Assembly: GCA_037178855.1 (NCBI GenBank)
Contig: JASJZC010000001.1
Location: 6,014,001 to 6,078,000 of the forward strand
Source: Oscheius sp. JU75
Lineage: Eukaryota > Nematoda > Chromadorea > Rhabditida > Rhabditidae
Length of the DNA: 64,000 bases
Direction: 5' to 3'
The translations under genes were made by a program, and so were the position numbers. Under the pieces are notes generated by a model, which was given only the letters and a program-made list of their open reading frames with translations, did not search any database and was not told where the DNA came from. Below, one piece after another: positions 24,293-35,401 of the stretch; position 1 is the stretch's first letter, and every line of letters begins with the position of its first letter.

Positions 24293-24995
24293 GCTTCGCA
24301 CCCCCCGTGATCTCTCCCTCTCTTTTTCAACTAATCATATTCTGTCCCGGGTACTTGTAATTTTGTTAGTATGTTAAACATTTAAGCCCCCTTGTCAGTT
24401 TTCTGAGATACGAGATACTTCAAGAAGTGTTCGCGGCGGTGTTTCGTTCCGCCATCGCGGCCGCATATAAGCCCGCCTATCCCCTTGGACAGACCAGCTA
24501 TGCCATCGTCATCCTTCCTTTTCCACTCACGTTTTCGCTCTGGGGGCAATTAGGAGGCGTAGAGTCGAGAAGTCGCTGCGTTTTGTTATCAAAAGTGTAG
24601 CCATTTCTTAACCGTACTCATCACTATGCTAGATTCCACAAGGATTTAACCTTCTGTTTAAAAAAACTGACAAGTCATTTCATGTCAAAAGAAGGGAATC
24701 AGCTAGCTGTGGACGAAACTGCTACTAGGGATAGCGGCGAAGCCGCCTGTTATCTAAGCTAAGACTAAAGGGCTGCGAAGCTGCCGTCGGCTGTGCTTTC
24801 TACAGTCTGGACCTCTTGTTAGCTATTTAACTCATTCAATCCTAGAAAGAAATTGTGCTAACAGTGAGAATCACCTGCAGAAACCCTATATAGTTTTAGA
24901 GCCATACGGATTAGATGAATATGCCTATGAATAGAGACGAAGTTATCATCTCCTGCTGCGTCTCAGTAATTTCCATTAAAATTTGCCTGTTCCAG
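24293..24995. other. Intergenic region and collagen promoter/5'UTR
   Basis: A stretch of 703 bp between INTS8 and the collagen start codon. It contains a TATAA box in a GC-rich setting at 24466-24470 and ends in TTCCAG directly against the collagen ATG, implying an outron or 5'UTR intron of several hundred bases. Confidence 0.45.
24464..24471 (+). promoter_or_regulatory. Candidate TATA box for the collagen gene
   Basis: CATATAAG lies in otherwise GC-rich sequence about 530 bp upstream of the collagen ATG. Highly expressed, stage-specific cuticle collagens often have TATA promoters, and the acceptor just before the ATG would explain the distance. This is inference; no transcript start is known. 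Confidence 0.35.
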
Positions 24996-26088
24996 ATGGA
25001 GGAAAAACGCGGTTCCCTCCGGGGAATAGCTTTTGCAGCTGTGGTCTTCTCTACAGTGGCTGTGAGTGCCTGTCTGGTCACATTCCCTCTCGTCTTCCAC
25101 TACGTGCAGACTCTCCAAGCTACAGTCCAAGGCGAGGTCGAGTACTGCAAGTCGAGATCGCGAGACATGTGGCGAGAGATGGTCGACATGGAGCCCGAGG
25201 ACAATGACGATCCTCTCGGACTTCTTCATCGTGTCACTCGTCAAGCCGAGGCCCAATGCTGTACCTGTCAACAGGGACCTCCAGGACAGGATGGAGAGCC
25301 CGGTCTGCCTGGCAAGGACGGAAATCCTGGAGTCGGGCCGGGAGAACCAGGACAGCCTGGACCGGACGCCGAGCTACATGACCGTCTGCTGCCTGTCCCA
25401 CCCCAATGTCCCTGTCAGGCTGCTCCCGGAATGGCTGGACCTCCAGGTCCGCCGGGCGCCGACGGGGCTCCAGGGAACCCCGGACAGAATGGAAACGATG
25501 GAGCTGCTGGACCGCAAGGACCCCAAGGACCTGCTGGACAACCGGGTCAGCCTGGTCAACCTGGACAGAGAGGACCTCCAGGCGAACCGGGCAAGCTCGT
25601 GCCGGGAACTGATGCTCCTCCTGGGCCTGCTGGAGCTCCAGGCCGACCTGGACCCCCAGGAATTCCTGGCAAAGCTGGACCGCCTGGCCGTGATGGAGAA
25701 CCTGGACCTGTCGGAGCACCCGGAGAACCGGGTGAGTACTCATTTTTGGCCCAGACACTTCGCAACCGGTAGATTTGGTGTCATTCTGAAGGTTGCATCG
25801 AAATTATTTTTTTTTCTATTTCTGTCAGGGTACTGCTGGAAGTGCATTCAGTAGCGCGCGCTTGTCCACAAATGGCGGCACGTAGCCTTATGGCATTTGA
25901 GAGCATAGGTATCGAGGGACATGGAACATAAAAAACAGAGTCTGTTTACTATCATAATCCACTTTTCAGGACAACACGGACCTCCTGGACCGCCTGGTCA
26001 AGCTGGAGCTCCAGGACAATCAGGAGAAGCTGGCTCTCCTGGCAGCTGCGATCACTGTCCTCCAGCCCGTCTGGCTCCTGGATACTAA
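24996..26088 (+). CDS. Nematode cuticle collagen, two exons
   Basis: This is a secreted structural collagen of the cuticle. Exon 1 is 24996-25731 and exon 2 is 25980-26088; the intron splits a Gly codon in phase 1. The N-terminus has the nematode cuticle collagen domain with one hydrophobic segment ([19 protein letters not shown]) and the conserved [13 protein letters not shown] region. Cysteine clusters CCTC, CPC and CDHC flank interrupted Gly-X-Y blocks, as in this family for disulfide bonding. The C-terminus ends in tyrosine, a possible cross-linking residue. An in-frame ATG at 24915 exists but lies upstream of a strong TTCCAG acceptor abutting 24996, so I start at 24996. The stop codon overlaps an AATAAA (26087-26092). 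Confidence 0.95.
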
Positions 26089-26240
26089 TAAATATTTTTG
26101 CTTCCTTCCTGTTACAAAAAGAATTGGAAAGAATTAGTATCAATGTTGCGCTATCCTTTGAGTAGAAAGATTCCAGAGCTATTAAACAGTTCAATGCGGA
26201 GATCACTTCCAAATATTGTTCGAACTCGGAAAAAAACACT

Positions 26241-28540
26241 TTATTCCTTATTTTCGTCAAATTCAATAGTCACCGGAGTAGTCTTACCCGTTATAAACAA
26301 CTCATTAGTCATTGCTCTCGGCACGTTACGATCCCTGAAAATGATTCCCCCTTCACAGAAAGTTCCGGACTCACCTGTAATCTGTCCACATCAGGGACAG
26401 AATCTCTGTCGTGATCACTTCCGAGGCATGAGCGCCGATAAACATTAGAAGAACAATAACGTCACAGGTGACCTTGGTTCGACAGAAATCTAGAGCAGCT
26501 AGCTCTTCGTCCATTTTGATGAAGCGTCTAACGTAGATCATTTTCTTCGTGTCGGCAGAGCGAGTCTTCCGCCACAAGTCAATCATGTCCAGGATTGTGA
26601 ATACCAGGACAATTATGAACCTAGAATGTTGCATTTGAGATCTTTTAAAAGGTACTTTTCTCTTCGTAACTAGACACTCAAAAGTAATTCTCTTTCCCTG
26701 TCAAGTCGTCAATTGTTAGGCGCTCCCTTGGAAGAATTGAGCGCCGCGCCAAAAGTGCAAATCTGTCGGCAAAGGTCCACTGCTTTAGAAAGTAAGCATA
26801 TGGATTTTTGAATCCAGAGAGCTTCATAACGATACCAAATATGCAGAAAAATGGTTAACAATTTGTTGGCCGTCCTTCTTTGAATCTTCCGACTTCGTAC
26901 GGTGTGTGATATCATTTTAGGCTCTTAGGATGAGCAAGACGGTTAAGAGAATTACCAGGACAGCAAATCTTGTCAGATCGATTTGGGTTTTTGACGCGGC
27001 GTGCGTACGTGCCTGTGAGCGAGTGGGTCTACTCTAACATTTGGTTGCTAATAATTAGAGACAGTCCTGCACCGTAAAGAGTACAATTGAACGTACCACC
27101 AATAGAGGAAGAGAAAGATCTTCTCATTGAACATGTTCAAGGACAGGACGCACTGGATCGAGTAGCGTTGCATGTGACCGAGAACTCGGATTTGGAAGTC
27201 GCACATAGCGATTCGGGGAAAGTTTCCTTAAAACTTATTTCCCTGGCCGACTACCGAACCAACCACTAAGCTCCCAGTCAGTACCGTGCATGATATCGTT
27301 GAGAATTCGGGCTCCCCAATAAGGATCATTCTGTCCAAGAAACTTATTCATCATCCAGAACTGTCCTATGAGGTTCAACACGTATAGGAACTTGGTGACC
27401 ACGTAAATGCTGAAGTTGGACATTACGAGGGCGAGAGAATCTGCGGTCAAACTTGGCCAAGTAGGAGCCGTCTAGGAGTCCAAACTTGAGCAGTCTCATC
27501 CAAAACGGCTGACCCTCACTCCTAACTGATTGAAGCTTGATGCTGTCGTTAATTGAGCTCACAATTATCTTTACGTTGTCCTTGCGTTTCTCTTCCTACA
27601 ATTTGTAGGGAAAAAGTGCCGTTAGTTCTGTCCCCCAGAGTCTGTACCTCTTCATTCTCCGCTCTTTGAGCGGTCGTGACCAAGTTTCCAATATTCAGTC
27701 CACTCTTGGAGCTCATCTGACTCCAGAACATCGCAGGAAAGTTGAAGAAGATAGCCTCGATTGCCATGATGAACGGTACCCTGAACTGTTGATGCTTCGA
27801 GAACAGCTGGACCGCACCATTGGTAATAGATCAACTGTTTCGCTATCCGCTCCTCTTCCGAGTCCGGAACCTGATCGTCCGGCTTCACCCAATACGTGTT
27901 GTAGACGAAGCAATAGTTCTCCGCGTACTGCTCCCAAGGCTTCTTAAAATGGGCCGGAACCCAGCATTGGAGTGGAGAACCGACGTACTGTCGGGCTGTG
28001 ATCGTCAAGGAGCACATGAATATGACCATGGCTGAGAACATTGAGCTTTCTATGCACGGGAAAACTTACAAGTGTAGTAGTAGTTCAGACGATCTGTGCC
28101 ACTGTCGTCTATCCTAAATAAGCCTTGTAATTTTTTCTGAACATTTTTGGCTCTGGAGCTGATGAATAGTGACTATTACGATCTGTCAGTAGTTTCGTGA
28201 AGCATGTACTCTTTCTTACTCTGGGTAGAGCTCGATAGACTGAAACATAGCAGAGGTTCCTGCCTCAAGAATTCAGTCTACAATTGAACTCTGTCTCCCG
28301 CCACCTCGACACCAGGCTTACGCGTGCTCCTTGTTAATCGTCAAACAGATTATCGCGAAAGTGATTCTGCTTCCTGGGGCTCTTTTTGTACATAGCACTT
28401 TCTGAATAACTGAAAGTACACTAAAAAATACTATTAGGAAAATACCGTAAGATTTGGGCAACATTGGAATGGCCGAATGGGACTGACCTGGGCTTGATGG
28501 CGGACATCAGCGGCATGAGGACTGCTCCCATAGTGGCCAT
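26241..28540 (-). CDS. Innexin A (gap-junction protein), multi-exon, divergent partner of innexin B
   Basis: Innexins are four-pass membrane proteins that form invertebrate gap junctions. Exons read backwards from 28540: 28540-28488 ([17 protein letters not shown]), 28113-28070 ([13 protein letters not shown]), 28031-27818, then from 27780 on, with phases that agree. The family signature YYQWVPF is rebuilt across a 37-nt intron (27817-27781). Extracellular cysteines lie in [12 protein letters not shown] and YCFVYNTYW. The central part ([19 protein letters not shown]) is nearly identical to innexin B. The last exon ends TAA at 26241-26243, overlapping an AATAAA on the minus strand. One intron (about 27095-26621) is much longer than the rest. 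The donor GCCAA|gttt in the middle is weak. Confidence 0.93.
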
Positions 28541-28732
28541 TTTGTCAGAAAATAAATCTAAAAAGTCAATGTAATAGGTCTGAAGAGGGAAAAAGCAGAC
28601 GACGAGTGTCTGTAAACGAGAGAACGATACCCCGGGCTCACTTGAGGGAGCAAACAGAGGGCACGGTCGTTCTCCCTGCCCACGCGACAAGGACACACTT
28701 TCTCTCGTGTTTTTCCTCGACTAATTACGAAA
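28541..28732. promoter_or_regulatory. Shared upstream region of two head-to-head innexins
   Basis: Only 192 bp separate the two start codons, so the innexins must either share a bidirectional promoter or use overlapping ones. No TATA box is evident. The layout suggests a paralogous inverted duplication with coordinated expression; this is inferred from position alone. Confidence 0.45.
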
Positions 28733-30712
28733 ATGAACTTCCTCGGTCCTGTTATGGGTGCCATCAAGCCCAGGTTGGTTTGTGTTTTCAGTTCTTAACA
28801 GTCAGTTCATGTATTGGTGGTTCTCAAACCCTTTTTTAGGGTCGATAACCTGATCTTCTTTAGTTTTAATGTTCTTTGGAGAACATTACTTAGCTTCATA
28901 GTTTTTGTGCCAAGAACTGGCTGTGAAGTTGCGGGCTCGTCAGAATATTACAAATCGCTGCAATATTTGAGGGTTACAAGATCGCGCTAATTCAAACTGA
29001 CAGTTTACAGTATACCTTTCCAAACGAGGGAAACCAATCATGCTTTAGGGTGGATGACAGTGGGATGGATAGAACGAACTACTACTATTCCTCAATGATG
29101 ATCATCGTCTGTTCGATTACCATCACAGCGCGTCAGTACGTCGGCTCGCCACTGCAATGCTGGGTTCCGGCCCAGTTCACTGGTGCCTGGGAACAGTACG
29201 CCGAAAACTACTGCTTCGTCTACAATACGTATTGGGTTAAGCCAGGGGACGATGTTCCCGAACGTGTTGACGATAGAGTCGCCCAGCAGCTCATCTACTA
29301 CCAATGGTGATTTAAACTGTTCAGAAAAGGAATGCTAATTCAGGGTTCCGTTCCTCATGGCTCTCGAGGCTGCCTTCTTCTACTTTCCCGCCATGTTCTG
29401 GGGCCAGATGAGCAGCAAATCCGGTCTGAATATTATCAATATCGTCGAAACGGCACAGAAGGCCGAGTCGGAACCTGGAAGTTTTCATTTAAACCTTTTT
29501 TCATAACCTTTTTTTCTGGTTCAACATCCATTTTGCAGTTGCGTGATGTTCTACAAAGTTGTAGCCTTGACCAAATGCTACAACTTTACAGAACATCAAC
29601 ACTGTCGAAAATGTTATTGAGAAAAATATGGATTCAGTTGCATTTACTTTTGATAGCCACAGCAGCCACAGTTAGACAGCTACTTCGGTTGTGGATTGCA
29701 ATCGAAGCCCACCTGAATTTCTATCTCAGCCAGAGTACATGCGCTGTCTCTAAGAGTGCTCACATTGTATTTTCTCGATGAGAGCATTAAAATTAACCAG
29801 ATATGAAGGGGAAAAGTACCTATTTTCTATTTTAGGACACCGAAAGGAAGAAGAAGGTCGGTATAATTGTCGGTCACATCGAAGACAGCATAAAACTACA
29901 GATTGTCAGGAGTGAGGGCAAGGGTTTCCTGATGAGAATGCTCAAGTTCGGTCTCTTGGACGGATCCTACATTGCCAAGTAAGTGCTATTTTCATCTCAA
30001 AAATAGGTTTCAGTGTTTATATCGTGACGAAGTTCCTGTACGTGTTGAACCTGATAGGACAATTCTGGATGATGAACAAGTTTCTTGGACAGAACGATCC
30101 CTACTGGGGAGCCCGAATCCTCAATGATATAATGCACGGTACTGACTGGGAGCTAAGTGGTTGGTTTGGTAGTCAGCCAGAGTCAATACAAGTTCAGGAA
30201 ACTTTCCTCGAATCGCCATGTGCGACTTCCAAGTCCGAGTTCTCGGCAATATGCAGCGCTATTCCATTCAGTGTGTCCTCTCCCTGAATATGTTCAATGA
30301 GAAGATCTTTCTCTTCCTCTATTGGTGGTAGTTGCCATTTTAAAGAATCGTTCAGAACCGAACCTAGGTTCCTAGTGGTTGGTGTCTTCACTCTCCTTGA
30401 TCTGATCGAATTGGTCAGGGAGACACGGGACCAGGACACCAAGAAACTAGAATATATCCAGAAGTTCATCAAGACGGACGAGGAACGACTACTAGAGTTC
30501 TGTAGAAAGGCCATCACTAGCGATGTCATAGTCGTCCTGAAGTTCATTGGAGCCCACGCGACGGATGTAATGACGACGGAGATCATTGAGAAGATGTGGA
30601 ATGAGTACAAGTCAGTCCAGTGTCTTGCAGTGAATAGTCTATCTTTAGGGTAAAGAACGATGATTCATCCGGTGAGGAAACTCCTCTGGTTCAGAGCAAA
30701 ATCTTCGCATGA
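28733..30712 (+). CDS. Innexin B (gap-junction protein), multi-exon
   Basis: Gap-junction channel protein with four membrane segments. Exon 1 is 28733-28773 ([13 protein letters not shown]), then 29049-29306 ([20 protein letters not shown], conserved [12 protein letters not shown] and [15 protein letters not shown]), with YYQWVPF across the next intron to 29344. Later exons from 29837 encode [54 protein letters not shown], and a C-terminal exon ending [12 protein letters not shown] with TGA at 30710-30712. It is a close paralogue of innexin A, and intron positions match. The intron before 29837 holds hairpin copy C, and I could not find a GT donor in the expected phase near 29480, so that junction is unresolved. 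Confidence 0.93.
29544..29598. repeat. Foldback hairpin repeat, copy C (20 of 22 arm bases pair)
   Basis: The left arm 29544-29565 and right arm 29577-29598 are inverse complements at 20 of 22 positions, with an 11-base loop CTTGACCAAAT. The arms carry the TTCTACAAAGTTGTAGC core also seen in copies A and B. It lies in an innexin B intron and is the best-preserved of the three. Confidence 0.75.
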
Positions 30713-31386
30713 ATTTTTAAATAAAGATAAGAACTCTTTCCTGTAGAAATATCCAGGAAGATCTGTCACCCGTATCTCGGTCGCCTCGGACAAACGTTCT
30801 CTCTTGTATGGTCTCAGCTGCCAGATAAACTATCCTCTGTACAGTCTAATCAACCGGACTAACTGTCTCCTTTTTTTTGCTTTTCGCTGTTTTTCGATAT
30901 GGCGACAGCAATACTAAGTCAGAAGCAACCTACACTCTCGGCCGTAAAGTACTGAGCCACCGGTCCACTCACCAACCGCTACTGAAAGAAGAAAAGAAAA
31001 GACCCGTCTGAGGAATACCTGGCCAATATAGACATACCCCGCCCATTCAATCTGAAGTCTGCCATGACTGCTACGTTCAACTGTGACGCAAAAAGGAAAA
31101 CAGAGACTGCGATGGACAGGCGAAGTGCAACAGATGATGGGACACTCATGGTAGAGTAAGACGTCGCAAGAATGACACACACACACAGATCTGCTCTTGT
31201 TTAAAGAGTATTTAAGCAATAAAAAGTTAATTCCCAATAAAAAGATTTTTCAGCTATCAGATCGAATTCTGAGCACTGGATAAACGTCCGCGGTCTCTAC
31301 CGTTTTCGACCGAAGCAATGGCACAAGAGATGATCCTTACCGAATCTACGCCGTAATCAAGGCTAGGAAAGAGACTTTCGAACATA
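30713..31386. other. Intergenic region, innexin B to mariner remnant
   Basis: A stretch of 674 bp without a supported gene. It contains AATAAA soon after the innexin stop (near 30719), a short CA tract near 31183, and nothing else I recognise. Confidence 0.4.
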
Positions 31387-32503
31387 TACAGGGTGCGGCA
31401 TAATTACGGTAACAAGATACGCGCGCTCGGAATTTCATTTTTTTGAGTATTTACAAATTTATTTTAGTTTTTTCTGCTTTTCTCTCAATAGTTATTTCTG
31501 TTCTCTAATATATGACACCAAACATGTCCCACTTTTTAGCATGACCAAACCGTTACCTCATAGTGCATCAATCGTTCACCTTCATAGAGATGGCGTTCGA
31601 GCATCCGAGATCTCCAGACATCTCAACGTGTCCCAAAAGCTAGTCTCCACCAATCTAGCACGGTACAGGAAGCTGGGGAGCCTGGCGTGGAAGACCAATT
31701 TCTGTAACGACTTCAGCCAAGATCAAGAAAGTGCGTGATCGTCTTCAAAAAAAAACCCGACCCGCTCGCTACGCAAAATGGCGAAGGACATAGGAATGAA
31801 CGCTCGATGGGTAGAATCGTTGAAAAGAACATGAAGAAGAAGTGCCACAAGCAAGCCAAGGGCCAAGATTTCTCACTAGCAGCCAAAACAAAGAGAAAGA
31901 ACCGGGCCACCGAGTTGCTGAGACGTTTCCGACGCAGAGTACACAAGACGATCCTGTTCACTAATAAAAAGTTATTCACCGTGGAGCAGTTCTTGAATAA
32001 GCAGAATGATCGAATCTACTCCAGTTTGAAGCCAAATATGACCATACAACGAACCGGTTATCCAAAAACTGTCATGGTCTTTGCTAGTATCACTACTGAC
32101 GGAAAGACTCCTCTGATTTTCGTTCCTCAAGAAATCAAGGTAACGGCAGCAATTATCTTTCTGAAGAGCCAACTTATGCCCTGGACAAAAAGACACTCTC
32201 GAAACAAGCAGTTCTGCTTTCAACAGAACGGAGCTCCAGCTCACAAGCATCACTCCGTTCAAGCATGGTGCGGACAGAACTTCCCGGACTTCATCAACTT
32301 TAACCAGTGGCCCTTTTTGTCTCAGGATCTCAAACCGCTTGATTACTCTGTCTGAGTGTTCTCGAAACTAAAGCCTGCTCAATACCACACAAGAACATCG
32401 ATGCCCTGAAGAGAACGCTGATCTTTCAGCTCAACAAGCCAGTCTTGAAGAACTCCGAATCACTAGAAGTGTCGTAAACTTTGCAACTTTGCAATGCCGC
32501 GGA
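31387..32503 (+). mobile_element. Degenerate Tc1/mariner-type transposon
   Basis: A TA followed by CAGGGTGCGGCATAATT marks the likely left end; GCAATGCCGCGGA near 32491 looks like a decayed right terminal repeat. A first frame (31541-31738) has a helix-turn-helix segment (RDGVRASEISRHLNVSQKLV). A second (to 32355) carries the transposase core with QQNGAPAHKHHSVQ, NFPDFI, and DLKPLDYSV. The frames are shifted relative to each other, with stops in between. The usual acidic residue in the QQDGAPAH block is Asn here. Similarity continues past the stop at 32353 (FSKLKA, NIDALKRTL). This copy cannot make an active transposase. Confidence 0.85.
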
Positions 32504-33165
32504 TAGTTAAAAATAAAGAGACTGACCTGTAACTGTCCGAAATCCATCTCGCTGTACTGTTGTGGCAGACCTTCTGAGCAGAGTGTTTGACTGTGGCCGA
32601 GAGTTTGTCGGAGTTGACATTGCTGGTCTAGAGCCCTGCATAGTCGCTACAATGATATTGCTGGCATAAAATCCATCAAGTGATTGTCCCGAACTTTTCG
32701 ATTGTTCTCCGTGATGTCGTGATAGATCCTCTGGAGAGAGTGGTCGACTGTTGCCGAGAGATTCGTCCATAGTAGTCGATAGAAGACCAGAGCATCTCGC
32801 AGCGGCTCCAGTGACATTGTTAACGACGCAGACCTCTCGAAGATTGTTGTCGAGCAGCGGATTCATCAATTGGAGAAAAAAGGCTACTTGGTGGAGCATC
32901 CGGAACAAACCTTCTCCAAAGGATCTGCAGAGCCAAGAAGAGGAGTTAGTCTTGACGAGTCAGGGATAATGTCTGACTTATCCATGCCTGTTACAGTTAA
33001 TTGTCTTCGCTAGAAGAAGATTAGCTCCCACAGTCAGCTCTTCTAGTAGACTCTACATTTCCAGACGACGGATCTCTCGTCTATCAACACCTTCCAGGAT
33101 CTTTTATACACCGTTCTCTAAGTATGGTTAACTCTATACATGGTTAATTCGTTTTTCTTGAGTCA
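32504..33165. other. Gene-free stretch between mariner and an RTE fragment
   Basis: A 133-residue open frame exists on the minus strand (32908-32507), but it has no recognisable domain. The region shows a weak internal repetition (GACTGTGGCCGAGAG near 32590 and GACTGTTGCCGAGAG near 32746). I regard it as decayed repeat sequence, without certainty. Confidence 0.35.
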
Positions 33166-33612
33166 AAGATTTCCATTCCACTGGAAGACTCTGTAGAGGT
33201 CAAGCGTAAAATGGGACAGGCGTTTGGCGCTTTCAACAAGAACTCCAACCTCCTGACATGCAGACAGCTGACCATGAAGATAAGAAAAATACTTTTCGAT
33301 TCAGTATGCGGTACTCCTGTAGCTCTCTATGCAACAGAAACCTGGACACTGAAGGAGTCGGACAAGAAATACATCAAATTGTGTGTTAAAGATGGAACGA
33401 AGAATGCTAGGAATCACTACCCTTGACAGATGGCAGAATGAAATAATAAGAGCAAGAACAAAGTTGGCGGACTAGAGAAAGAGGATACTCTGTCTCAAGA
33501 TGACATGGGCGGAAAAGATAACACAGATGAACGGGAACAGATGCACCGACTGGTGGTACCGAAATGCCGAAGAATGGAGAATCCTGAATAACGCAATAAA
33601 TAGTATAATATA
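33166..33612 (+). mobile_element. 3' fragment of an RTE-type LINE
   Basis: The segment KISIPLEDSVEVKRKMG through YATETWTLKESD matches the C-terminal part of the two RTE elements at 39241 and 57238. After a frameshift, similarity resumes and ends with a WWYRNAEEWRIL motif like their C-termini. An AATAAATAGTATAATATAAT tail follows. It is truncated and non-functional. Confidence 0.8.
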
Positions 33613-33678
33613 ATCTCCTATTTTGCCTCAAGAGTCATTAAGACATCAAATAAACCCTTTAATACCGTAGATATGTCT

Positions 33679-35401
33679 CTATGGTGCCTTCTCAGCCTCC
33701 GGCGGGAGCATAAGTTCTTGCATGAGCTTGTCAATAGCTGCCAGACCGAACAGTTTTGCCAGTTGTACATCCTACAATAATGATGACCTGTCATTCTCTC
33801 CAACTAAACCTCAATCAGATCTCTGGCTATTCCCAAAATTGGCGGGAGTAGCAGCAACAGATTAGGGAACCTTCTTGGCATGTTTCGATGCGGTGAGACT
33901 GTTCTCACATGTTTTTCCAGCGAGTCCAGCATCTGTTGACGTGACTCGTCGATCTCCGCATGAGATCCCTCCGCCCCTTTGGCCACTGAACTTGACTGAA
34001 CTGTTACTCATACTGACTCACGTGGATCGAAAAATGCGATAGCCTTAAGAGCGACATATTCGATCTCGTTCATTTGAAGTATCCGCATGGGATGAGTCAG
34101 CTGGTCGACTATTCGGGCAGCTACTCGACTGAAATTATAACTGTATCTGGTCTAGATGAGTCCCCTACTTGATATCCGGAATCTTAGGGCTGTCTTTGTG
34201 TAAGCAGGTCTCATTTGTTAGCCAAACGGCGTCTTTCAGCTGGATTGAACGGAACGCCGCGCACATTACCAGATGCTGGGCTGAGAAGTTTCTGGAACAC
34301 TGATCACTGACAGAGAAAGCTGTGACCATTGAGGATAGACAGTTTCTTTAAGCTGAACAGACTCACAGTCAACTCTACGAAAATGAGTGTCTTAGAGAGA
34401 AAATTATTCTGAGCATACGCTAGATCAGTCATTCTCATACCCTTCTACCCACCTCAAGAGTGATATCTGCGGCTGCATGGGCAATTTCTGGAACTGTGGT
34501 AGAGCCTTGGCCCACTCTACCATGAGTAGAAGCTGCTGGTTGATACTGTCCGTCACATCGCCTGTGGTGGCAGCTCGTCGCGCATCAGCTGTTCTCGTGA
34601 TGACGGATGAGCGCAGTTGGCGGACCGTAGCTTCAGCCGACAGCAGGCTGTCAAGTAGGGGATCGTCGGGGATTGGACTCGAGGGCGGCCGAATCCGATC
34701 TCGCTCATTTTGGACAGCTCTGAAAGTGTCCATCTTGTAGACTTCTAGTCAAAAACCTACTCTCGCCGCATTCCTCTTCTCATACATTCTGTCAATCGAC
34801 AGCTCCGACATGTGTTTCGTTTATCTGAAACCTATGATTCTACTTTACGGGATCTTACCTTTGTCAACAATGCAGTTGTGACTGAAACGGCAGACGTAGT
34901 TCTGTCTCTTCCGGATTGTTCGTCGGAAAAAGCCTAAAGATCTTGTCAGTTGTCTATAGGATCCAATTTCAGTTGCAGACCACTGCTCTTTGTCCTATAC
35001 TCTGTTTTTGTGATATGAAATCGCCAGATTTACATGAGGTGGGGATTGAATCATTCTTGTATTGCCCTGAACTCTATTCTTTCTTATACAAAACTCCCTA
35101 GTTGCATTAGTCAGAAGCCCAAAAATTCCCTCCCAGACCTATCCCAACTATCATTAACCTTTGTGAATGTGATCAATCATTCAGTCCGGGCCGAGTAATA
35201 TCACACCCGGAGTAAGTGCTCCTATAAGACTGCACTGCCTTTTTTCTTCCTGTAGGACCCTTGGATCCCTAAAAAAAAACAGAACCCAACTTTACATCCA
35301 TCACACGAGATAGCGCCGTAATGTCTTCCTGTTGCCTTGTCACCACAAATTGCACAGTTCGTTTCTGCAGATGAGCTGGCAGTTTCCGCTGTTGTTTTCA
35401 T
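33679..35401 (-). CDS. HNF4-type nuclear receptor (NR2A-like), multi-exon
   Basis: A ligand-regulated transcription factor. The first exon (35401 down to about 35290) begins [11 protein letters not shown] and holds zinc finger 1 with C-x2-C-x13-C-x2-C ([20 protein letters not shown]). The second exon starts at 34933 with [20 protein letters not shown], continues across a short intron to [19 protein letters not shown], and joins [11 protein letters not shown], a hallmark of HNF4. The ligand-binding domain follows: [18 protein letters not shown], then [46 protein letters not shown], and [17 protein letters not shown] close to the end. The stop is TAG at 33679-33681, so there is no long F domain. 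The exon 1 donor is a puzzle: the canonical GTAAAG donor at 35295 would remove Lys-Gly from the P-box. Confidence 0.92.

Noticed and set aside
24915..24995. In-frame ATG upstream of the collagen start
   Set aside because: It would add a stretch lying before a strong TTCCAG acceptor that abuts 24996, and nematode cuticle collagens normally start close to the hydrophobic segment.
25234..25758. Long minus-strand open frames opposite the collagen exon
   Set aside because: Artefact of the repetitive Gly-X-Y coding strand; no family resemblance.
32507..32908. 133-residue open frame on the minus strand between the mariner remnant and the nuclear receptor
   Set aside because: No recognisable domain, overlaps the mariner right end, no convincing splice context; more likely chance or decayed repeat.
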